NCBI RefSeq assembly: GCF_032854445.1
Contig: NC_088307.1
Coordinates: 13,156,017-13,220,016, forward strand
Length of the DNA: 64,000 nt
Direction: 5' to 3'
Origin: Liolophura sinensis
Taxonomy: Eukaryota; Mollusca; Polyplacophora; Chitonida; Chitonidae
Positions within the stretch are counted from its first letter, which is position 1. The number at the start of each line of letters is the position of its first letter. Both the position numbers and the translations under genes were made by a program. Below are positions 60,501 through 64,000 of this stretch, piece after piece. The notes under the pieces were generated by a model. The model did no database searches, was not told where the DNA came from, and worked only from the letters and a program-made list of their open reading frames with translations.

Positions 60501-63048
60501 TTCAGTTAGTGTCTTGTAGTAACCTACTATCCACCTCAGACAAAACACTTTAAAACAATTTATCAGTTTCGGGGACTCATGAAGAATTTCTTTTTGTACA
60601 TTTATCACTAGATTTATGTTCTGAACAGAAAGACAGTCTGGCAGATCTCCTGAAACACTCTTCAGAATCTTTAATTTGTTCTCTAGACATGGCCATGTAT
60701 ATTTATTTATTTCATTAATGTTTTATGCCATACTCAAGATTATTTCACGTACACGACAGTGGCCAGCTTGATGGTGGGAGGAAACTGGGCACAGCCCAGG
60801 GAAAAACCCACAATCATCTGGAGGTTGCTGGCAGTCCATCCTACATACAGCTGGAGAGAAAGCCAGCATGAGCTGGACTTGAACTCACAGTTACTGTATT
60901 GGATGGCCCTGTATAAGGCGGAGGAATCAATCAGAATCAAGCAAAATGTGTCATTCGAAAAAAGTTAAGTTTAGGCGATATACAGAAACCTATTCACAAT
61001 ATACAGCTAATTCTATACTGAAGGCAGCTGTCCAACCTTGACGGACTAACAACTAATTACCAGTACATGACCACCTAGACTAACGAGCTATCTTACCTTG
61101 TCTGGACTAAACACGTCCACTGAGGTATCAGCGCTGCTGAAGGTCTGTGTCAACGCTCCAAAATACTGGGAAAAAAATGTAAATTTGAATACATATATTT
61201 AACCAGGATTTGTCATGTTGTCAGCCAACACCTGGACACAGCAACACCACTGCTGAATATTTAGCACCTTTCTTTTAGTACAGCTGCATGGAACAAAACA
61301 AAAACTGTCTGCTAAGCAACATTTACCACATACACTGTGACAACCAGAAGGAGACACATCTACATGTAGATATTACCCTTAGAATTTATTTACTTATTTG
61401 ATTGGTGTTTTGCACCATACTCAAGAATATTTCACTTACATGACGGCAGCCAGCATTAAGGTGGGAGGAAACCGGGCAGAGCCCAGGGGAAACGCACGAC
61501 CATCCGCAGGTTGCTGGCAAACTTTCCCACATACGGCTGGAGAGGCATCCAGCATAAGCTGGACTTGAACTCACAGCGACCGCATTGGTGAAAGGCTCCT
61601 GGGTCATTACGCTGCACTAGCGCGCTAACCAACTGAGATATTACCCTAATTCATCAACCTTTTCACATATGAAAAGAGTACCTTTCAGTGCAATTTATGC
61701 ACATTTATTATTTGATTTTAGACACAAAACTAAATTGGTTAGACTGGCTAATTTCAGAGCTTCACCAAAACTATAACTTTATCAGTCCACACAGAATGTC
61801 TACAGAACACACTTGAATATAGGCCTTGCAACAAGTGAAATAGTTGAACAATTACAGTACCCAAATGTTGTCGGATTAACTGCATGTCTTCATATTTCTG
61901 TCTTTTAATTATCTGATTTTTGTTGAACACGATGCTCTATAACTTAATAGAATGAAACTACACTAAAAGGCCCAAAGTAAACCACTGACTTTCAGCAAGT
62001 TATCAGGAAACTTTTGGACATGTGACACAAGTGACTTTGACAGCGATCCTACACAAGGAGCACTACGTATACTTTACAGAATATGGAAATGTAAACCTCT
62101 TTCCCACAAAAAAAAAAATATTCCAAAAAAAAAAATTTGAGTCAACAGTTTCAGGGAATATTTGCATATCATTTTATCACATTTTTAAGAATTTTTTTTT
62201 TATTTTTGGTGTTATTGGTGCATGTTTAATAGCCCATACATACCTGCTCAGGGTTGGCTTGTATGGATGAGCGAACAACCTGCAACTGTGTGGTGCAACA
62301 ACAACAACCGTCACCATTAGATTGTAAACGGGCAAAAAAATTAAGAAAAAAAAAAACAGAATATTTTCAAACAAATTAGTAATGCATAAATAACCTTTTA
62401 AAACATCTTCAACAATTGTCAGTGTGCTCAAAAAAAAAAAAACAAAAAAAAAAAAAATACAGCAATAACTCTCTGCTATTTTTATATAATGTTTGTATCA
62501 CATCTGTACATTGTTAAGATTGTATTTATTTTGCTTGTATGCCTTTGTCTCATGTACATATGTAGGCTTTAGATTCAAGATATTTACTTTGCAGCAATTC
62601 TGATTTTACAAATCAAGCCAAAACCACTCCTGTCTCAAAATACTGTTGTAACATCCGAGTCAATCAGTCATGTACATAAGCCTGACATGTGCCATACACG
62701 TGACACTGAGGTAACAAGAACGGACAACGTGCCATGCCGCATCAGTCATTTTTTTCAGCTTTCATACGTACACCAAAAGAGTACAAGAAGAAATATAGTT
62801 CCAGCGTCCTGCCAGTGATTTTCTTAATTCAAAACTTCTCTTCAAAGTCAAACAAATGTCTTTTTGTTGGAAATGCTTAAGCTACGTACATGTACATGTA
62901 TCTTAGGTGTACATGTGTCTTAAATTATCTCTGTACAACAAAAAAAGAGAGACCCACAACCTTGAAATGACCTTGAAACTTACATCAGCCTCATCCACCT
63001 CCATGCCTTCCACCTCCTGCATCTCCTGTGTGTTTTCAAGCAACACTC
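34777..63048 (-). CDS. SWT1: SWT1 RNA endoribonuclease homologue, 3' 20 exons (partial at 5' end)
   Basis: Exons in transcript order: 63048-62984, 62279-62244, 61165-61097, 60365-60278, 58262-58174, 57342-57244, 56636-56555, 56075-55987, 54259-54172, 53106-52985, 50769-50675, 47457-47395, 46402-46314, 43574-43493, 42306-42162, 39525-39365, 38519-38415, 37045-36937, 35759-35701, 34852-34777. Every junction is GT-AG and phases match, giving 602 codons and a TGA. A PIN nuclease domain spans exons 4-8: IVLDTNVLMSQLDFVEELRD (first acidic residue), PILVIPWVVLQELDALK, KCNDDRVLLCCLQ and LFTEDVNLATKA carry the conserved acidic residues. SWT1 is a nuclear endoribonuclease that in yeast removes defective mRNPs at the nuclear pore. 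The helical C-terminal half, ending RSLFRCVQQA, is as in animal SWT1. Exon 6 uses a weak GTCCGT donor. The 5' exons lie past 64000. Confidence 0.9.
35840..36640. repeat. 19-bp minisatellite in SWT1 intron
   Basis: About 40 copies of GATTCAGGAGGGGCACAAT, with variants in the GGGGCACA segment (GGGTCACA, GGGGGCGCA, GAGAGGCACA). Strongly purine-skewed. Lies between SWT1 exons 35759 and 36937. Confidence 0.95.
36645..36815 (+). repeat. Diverged SINE-A copy next to the 19-bp array
   Basis: GGAGTCTCTCACCGATGACG, AAAAAGTCCAGCTCATGATG, then GAGTGAAATATTCTATATGG and AATGAAATAAAA follow SINE-A order. The word TTCAGGAGCCTCTCAC suggests the 19-bp array may have grown from a SINE-A segment (CCCAGGAGCCTCTCACC). 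Confidence 0.55.
37262..37478. mobile_element. MITE-D copy
   Basis: Left end ACCTTCATTTCTCAACATTT then TCGCATATGAAAGGGCAACT and TTCAGTGCAATTTATGCATG; right end ACATGCAAAAAAGGTTGAAA. Termini are inverted repeats. SWT1 intron. Confidence 0.65.
38735..38790 (-). repeat. tRNA-like SINE head remnant
   Basis: GTGACTGCGCCACTCTGGCA then CCCTAACCACTCGGCCACAG is the reverse complement of an A-box type tRNA-like head. Confidence 0.45.
39075..39291. mobile_element. MITE-D copy, opposite orientation
   Basis: TACTCTAATTCTCCAACCTT at left and TTCATATGTGAAAAAGTTGA then GAAAATAGGGTA at right; interior CATTCAAGCATATTCTGAGG, CTGTGTAGACTGTCAAAATT. About 217 bp. SWT1 intron. Confidence 0.7.
39526..41640 (-). 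repeat. 110-bp array duplicating a SWT1 3' splice site and exon start
   Basis: About 19 head-to-tail 110-bp units lie directly upstream (transcript sense) of the exon 39525-39365. On the minus strand each unit reads a pyrimidine tract plus acceptor (CTGTCTTTCCCTCAG) followed by a copy of the first ~87 nt of that exon (GTACAACACC, GTCTGGACACAGAGGACCTC, ACCTCCACCCTCACACTG). Most acceptors are intact. The long minus-strand open frames here are products of this repetition; since 110 is not a multiple of three, each unit shifts frame by two. Confidence 0.93.
42004..42098. repeat. TTTGTATACTTTTT low-complexity repeat
   Basis: Several copies of TTTTTGTATACTTTTTTTAC within 95 bp; SWT1 intron. Confidence 0.8.
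42886..42950. repeat. 21-bp tandem repeat, three copies
   Basis: GGGGATATAGGGAAAATAAG recurs three times without change of note. Confidence 0.9.
42986..43045 (-). repeat. SINE-A tail fragment
   Basis: AATTTATTTATTTGATCGCT then GTTAAACCACCCTCAAGAAT and ATTTCACCG. Only the 3' end remains. Confidence 0.6.
43266..43353. mobile_element. MITE-2 copy, short
   Basis: GGGGCCACTTTCCCAGAACT at left and TTTTTAAAGGTGGCCCC at right are inverted repeats around an 88-bp palindromic element in a SWT1 intron. Confidence 0.65.
44700..45670. repeat. 52-bp minisatellite in SWT1 intron
   Basis: About 18 copies of a unit with CACATGTATAGGCCTACATA, GACCTACCTGTACAGAGATT and CTGGTAGTTACA. Blocks of two to three units share variants (CACGTATAGG with CATACACC; CATGTGTAGG), showing block duplication. 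It separates SWT1 exons 43574 and 46314. Confidence 0.94.
46728..47110. mobile_element. MITE-E, 383 bp with terminal inverted repeats
   Basis: Left ATTAAAGGAGAAGAAAATTT and right AAATTTTCTTCTCCTTTAAT form perfect 20-bp terminal inverted repeats. The interior has no transposase frame. Single copy in the window, in a SWT1 intron. Confidence 0.7.
47647..47768. mobile_element. MITE-2 copy
   Basis: GGGGCCACTTTCACAAAACC at left is mirrored by ATTTTGTGAAAGTGGGTCC at right; 122 bp, partly palindromic inside. SWT1 intron. Confidence 0.75.
48658..48793 (-). repeat. SINE-A 3' fragment, minus orientation
   Basis: CATTTATTTATTTATCTGAG, ACGCCGTACTCAAGAATATT and GGACAGAGCCCGGGGAAGAC; ends at CATTCACAGGCTGC without head. 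Confidence 0.85.
50150..50230 (-). repeat. Diverged SINE-A tail fragment
   Basis: TTCACTGATGTTTTACACCG then CACTCAAAAACAGTTACAGG and ATGGCCAGCC. Confidence 0.5.
50320..50505 (-). repeat. SINE-A copy with internal duplication
   Basis: TTATTTCATTGGTGTTTTAC, GGCGGCCAGCATTATGGTGG, then the GGACCATCTGCAGG segment twice, then CCATCCTACGTACAGCC. Head missing. Confidence 0.85.
52100..52835. repeat. Irregular repeats of AAAGCTTAACCTTCAATCCATG
   Basis: Words such as AAAAAAAAGCCTAACCTTCA, ATCCATGTATGAGAGCCCAT and GCATTTACACACCATACCTT recur six to eight times at 60-110 bp spacing, interrupted by the SINE-A at 52336-52563. An old satellite-like block in a SWT1 intron. Confidence 0.65.
52336..52563 (+). 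repeat. SINE-A copy, plus orientation, head shortened
   Basis: Begins ATAATGACCCAGGAGCCTCT, keeps the B box GCGAGTTCAAGTCCAGC and ends CACCAATTAAATAAATAAAT. Inserted into the irregular repeat block around it. Confidence 0.9.
53147..53426 (-). repeat. SINE-B, head-truncated, with target-site duplication
   Basis: GTGAGTGAGTGCTTGGGGTT tail-side, then GTCATATGACGACGAAGGAA and GGAAGTTGTAACTT-related sequence. CTCAATTAAAGA flanks it at 53135-53146 and 53427-53438, so it inserted already truncated. Confidence 0.9.
53725..53958. mobile_element. MITE-D copy
   Basis: GTACTGTATATCAAATTTTT, CATTCAAGCATATTCTAAAG, TGTGTGGACTGATAAAATTA and TTTACATGCAAAAAGGTTCA followed by GAATTTGGGTA. Same orientation as the copy at 39075. 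Confidence 0.7.
54453..54783. repeat. (GTAT)n / (GT)n microsatellite
   Basis: About 330 bp of GTAT tetranucleotide units with GTGTGTAC and GCAT variants toward the right. It creates Tyr/His/Met/Val-rich open frames on both strands that are not genes. SWT1 intron. Confidence 0.97.
54877..55105 (-). repeat. SINE-C copy, minus orientation
   Basis: TACCATGCCGATGACACCAG, ACACCCCACCCAGTCACATT, CAATGCTGAGCGCCAAGTGA and a head with AGGTTTGGTCCCGGG and GATGCTCTAGGCCACC. The tail side is cut. Confidence 0.82.
55255..55735. repeat. ~66-bp minisatellite rich in TGACCT half-sites
   Basis: About seven units with GTAGTTTGACCTTGACAAGT, GTAATCTGACCTTGTC and GAGTGTGACCTCGCTGAGAG. Each unit carries three TGACC cores; TTTGACCTTGAC contains the reverse complement of TCAAGGTCA, the NR5A/ERR-type site. 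SWT1 intron between exons 54259 and 55987. Confidence 0.9.
56286..56513. mobile_element. MITE-D copy
   Basis: ACCCTAATTCTTCAACCGTT at left, GTGCGAAAAGGTTGAAGCCT at right; interior AGTATAATTTTATCAGTCCA. Ends about 40 bp from SWT1 exon 56555. Confidence 0.75.
56832..57102 (+). repeat. SINE-A, full length, with target-site duplication
   Basis: Head GGGGCCTTCGTGGCTGAAGT then GGTTAGCACGTTAGCGC, mutated B box GAGTTCATGTCC, tail CCAATCAAATAAATAAATA. AAGCATCATAC (56821) and AAGCACCATAC (57103) flank it. Confidence 0.9.
57666..58010 (-). repeat. SINE-B, full length, with target-site duplication
   Basis: GCGAGTGAGTGCTTGGGGTT at the tail side, GTCATATGACGACGAAAGAA, CTGAATGCCAAGTGAGGAAG and the tRNA-like head with AGGATTGACCCTGG (B box) and TCTACCAACTGTGCTATCCA (A box). 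A perfect 15-bp duplication TGGGTCATATGCTGA flanks it at 57651-57665 and 58011-58025. About 345 bp. Confidence 0.96.
58274..58522 (-). repeat. SINE-A copy, minus orientation
   Basis: CATTTATTTATTTATCTGAT, CCGTACTCAAGAATATTTCA, ACCATCCGCAGGTTCCTGGC, CAGCATGAGCTGGACTTG and a head ending CATTCTGGAGCGCTAAC. Starts only about 12 bp from SWT1 exon 58262, near its acceptor. Confidence 0.88.
59222..59338. repeat. 21-bp tandem repeat
   Basis: CGTCACTGGTCATGGACAGC-type units, five to six copies, with ATCGTCACTG and CAGTCACTG variants. SWT1 intron. Confidence 0.85.
59525..60265. repeat. 43-bp minisatellite with a 33-bp variant tail
   Basis: About 13 copies of a 43-bp unit (CATGCCAAACAGTTGAGAAA, TGAGAAAACACCCATCACGA) are almost identical from 59590 to 60010, then shift to shorter units (AAACAGCTGAGAAATGAGAC, AACATCCGTCCT). 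It ends about 13 bp from the donor of SWT1 exon 60278, which encodes the first PIN motif. Confidence 0.95.
60389..60467 (-). repeat. SINE-A 3' fragment
   Basis: TTATTTATTTATTTATTTCT then GTACTCAAGAATGTTTCACC and AGCATTACGGTGGGAAGAAA; 24 bp from SWT1 exon 60365. Confidence 0.75.
60699..60903 (-). repeat. SINE-A copy, minus orientation
   Basis: TATTTATTTATTTCATTAAT, TGCCATACTCAAGATTATTT, GGAGAGAAAGCCAGCATGAG and CTGGACTTGAACTCACAG (B box). A-box end missing. Confidence 0.88.
61385..61640 (-). repeat. SINE-A, full length, minus orientation
   Basis: TTTATTTACTTATTTGATTG tail, full core and head ending TACGCTGCACTAGCGCGCTA then ACCAACTGAGA. One of the best conserved minus-strand copies; abuts MITE-D. 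Confidence 0.92.
61649..61862. mobile_element. MITE-D copy
   Basis: ACCCTAATTCATCAACCTTT then TCACATATGAAAAGAGTACC at left; CAAGTGAAATAGTTGAACAA at right. Directly next to the SINE-A at 61385-61640. Confidence 0.72.
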
Positions 63049-63169
63049 CTGAAAACACATGAAAGAAAGACACTGGGCAAAAGATCAAAGCTAATCCTAA
63101 CGAACGATTAGGCATTCAAATTGTTAATTACATGTATTTATCTGACCGGTGTTTAAAGAATTGTTCAGG

Positions 63170-63440
63170 GTAAATACAACTAAATTTTAACTCCTATTTC
63201 AGAACGGCCAAAATGATTATCTTTCACAATGACGCAGCTTTGTCCATGCAGGTGTTACCGGTCAAAATCTATAATAAAGTTTCTAAATATTATGAAGTGG
63301 GTTGCATTCAAACTTTATAATCATTTTAGCACATCTGATATTTACTAAAAGGCAACAATTGGAGTAATTCTTGGCAAATACGAAGATTTCATTAGCCAAA
63401 TAAGCACTTCTACCAAAAATTTGCGATGAAGCCTCTCAAT
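63170..63440 (+). repeat. Dispersed repeat F, copy 2
   Basis: ACCGGTCAAAATCTATAATA then AAGTTTCTAAATATTATGAA, TTTACTAAAAGGCAACAATT; parallels 19840-20110. Class unknown. Confidence 0.45.
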
Positions 63441-63634
63441 GCCACACTCAAAAATTTTCCATTGTCTTTATCAGGTTTATGCCGCACTGCACAGGTGACG
63501 TTACTCTGCCAAAATGCATTTTATAAACTGCCACCCAAAATAATGGTTTCGGACAGACTTTTAGTCTGTGCATGAAGAAAATTTGTATGAAAACCTCAAC
63601 TTTTGTTGGTAAACCAGTGTGTTCAAAAAGGGCA

Positions 63635-63785
63635 AGTAGCAGGCTTAGACAGCTGTCTACTGCCGTCCCCATAGCAGGCTGCAGACAGCTGTCTATTGCC
63701 ATCCCCATAGCAGGCTGCAGACAGCTGTCTATTGCCATCCCCATAGCAGGCTGCAGACAGCTGACTACTGCCGTCCCCTTAGCCA
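63635..63785. repeat. 36-bp tandem repeat, about four copies
   Basis: GTCTATTGCCATCCCCATAG then CAGGCTGCAGACAGCT. The unit is a multiple of three, so open frames run through it on both strands, but no splice or codon evidence makes it coding. Confidence 0.9.
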
Positions 63786-64000
63786 ACTACTTTGAATATT
63801 CTGACTATTTAAATCAATAGTAATTCTGACATAATTACTTTCAATTCAGCTGCCTACTTTTGAACTTTGACCTCCTTCAATTCTAAATGAAAACCCTGGT
63901 AAACTGTCATATTTTGTTTAATTTACTTGTTACATTAACTACAGTTTGACTAGTTTGGGGGCCCAACAGTTTGGGAGCCAAAATGTTTTCCCAAACTAAA

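Larger units (their letters stand above)
63049..64000. other. SWT1 intron (right edge), no exon seen
   Basis: Upstream of the first SWT1 exon in the window. It contains dispersed repeat F copy 2 and a 36-bp tandem repeat; no minus-strand exon with acceptable splice sites was found. Confidence 0.5.

Noticed and set aside
63448-63786. 112-aa minus-strand frame containing four GMAIDSCLQPA repeats
   Set aside because: A 36-bp tandem repeat keeps the frame open; no acceptor or donor in phase with SWT1 exon 63048 was seen, so it was not added to SWT1.

Overview
The window is eukaryotic and intron-rich, from a metazoan. The style of its repeats (abundant tRNA-headed SINEs ending in AAATAAATAAA, palindromic MITEs, dense minisatellites, frequent ACATGTAC-like words) together with the gene content suggests a lophotrochozoan, most likely a mollusc. 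The clade is an inference; no species can be named from the sequence alone.

Four protein-coding loci can be supported by splice sites, phase matching and protein features. (1) 2224-2526, minus strand: an early coding exon of an unrecognised single-pass membrane protein. (2) 10803-18747, plus strand: a secreted protein reconstructed as 9 exons and 699 residues, with signal peptide, one CUB domain, about 330 residues of 11-residue Tyr/Ser/His/Pro repeats and a Cys-containing, Gln/Lys-rich C-terminus. It has the composition of an extracellular matrix, shell, byssus or adhesive protein, and I do not recognise it as a described family. (3) 25273-29334, plus strand: a complete acylphosphatase gene, 4 exons and 97 aa, including a 17-nt microexon; a Penelope-like element 3' end lies in its last intron. 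(4) 34777-63048, minus strand: the last 20 exons (602 codons plus stop) of the SWT1 PIN-domain endoribonuclease gene, whose 5' end lies beyond the right edge.

The rest is introns and intergenic DNA packed with repeats: at least fifteen minisatellites, three tRNA-headed SINE families (several copies with clear target-site duplications), five palindromic or TIR-bearing MITE-like families and a (GTAT)n block. The most unusual pieces are the tyrosine repeat gene and a roughly 20-copy, 110-bp array in SWT1 in which every unit carries a duplicated 3' splice site plus the first ~87 nt of the adjoining exon.

The genes show no operon-like link. Acylphosphatase (plus) and SWT1 (minus) are convergent, with their ends facing each other across about 5.4 kb.
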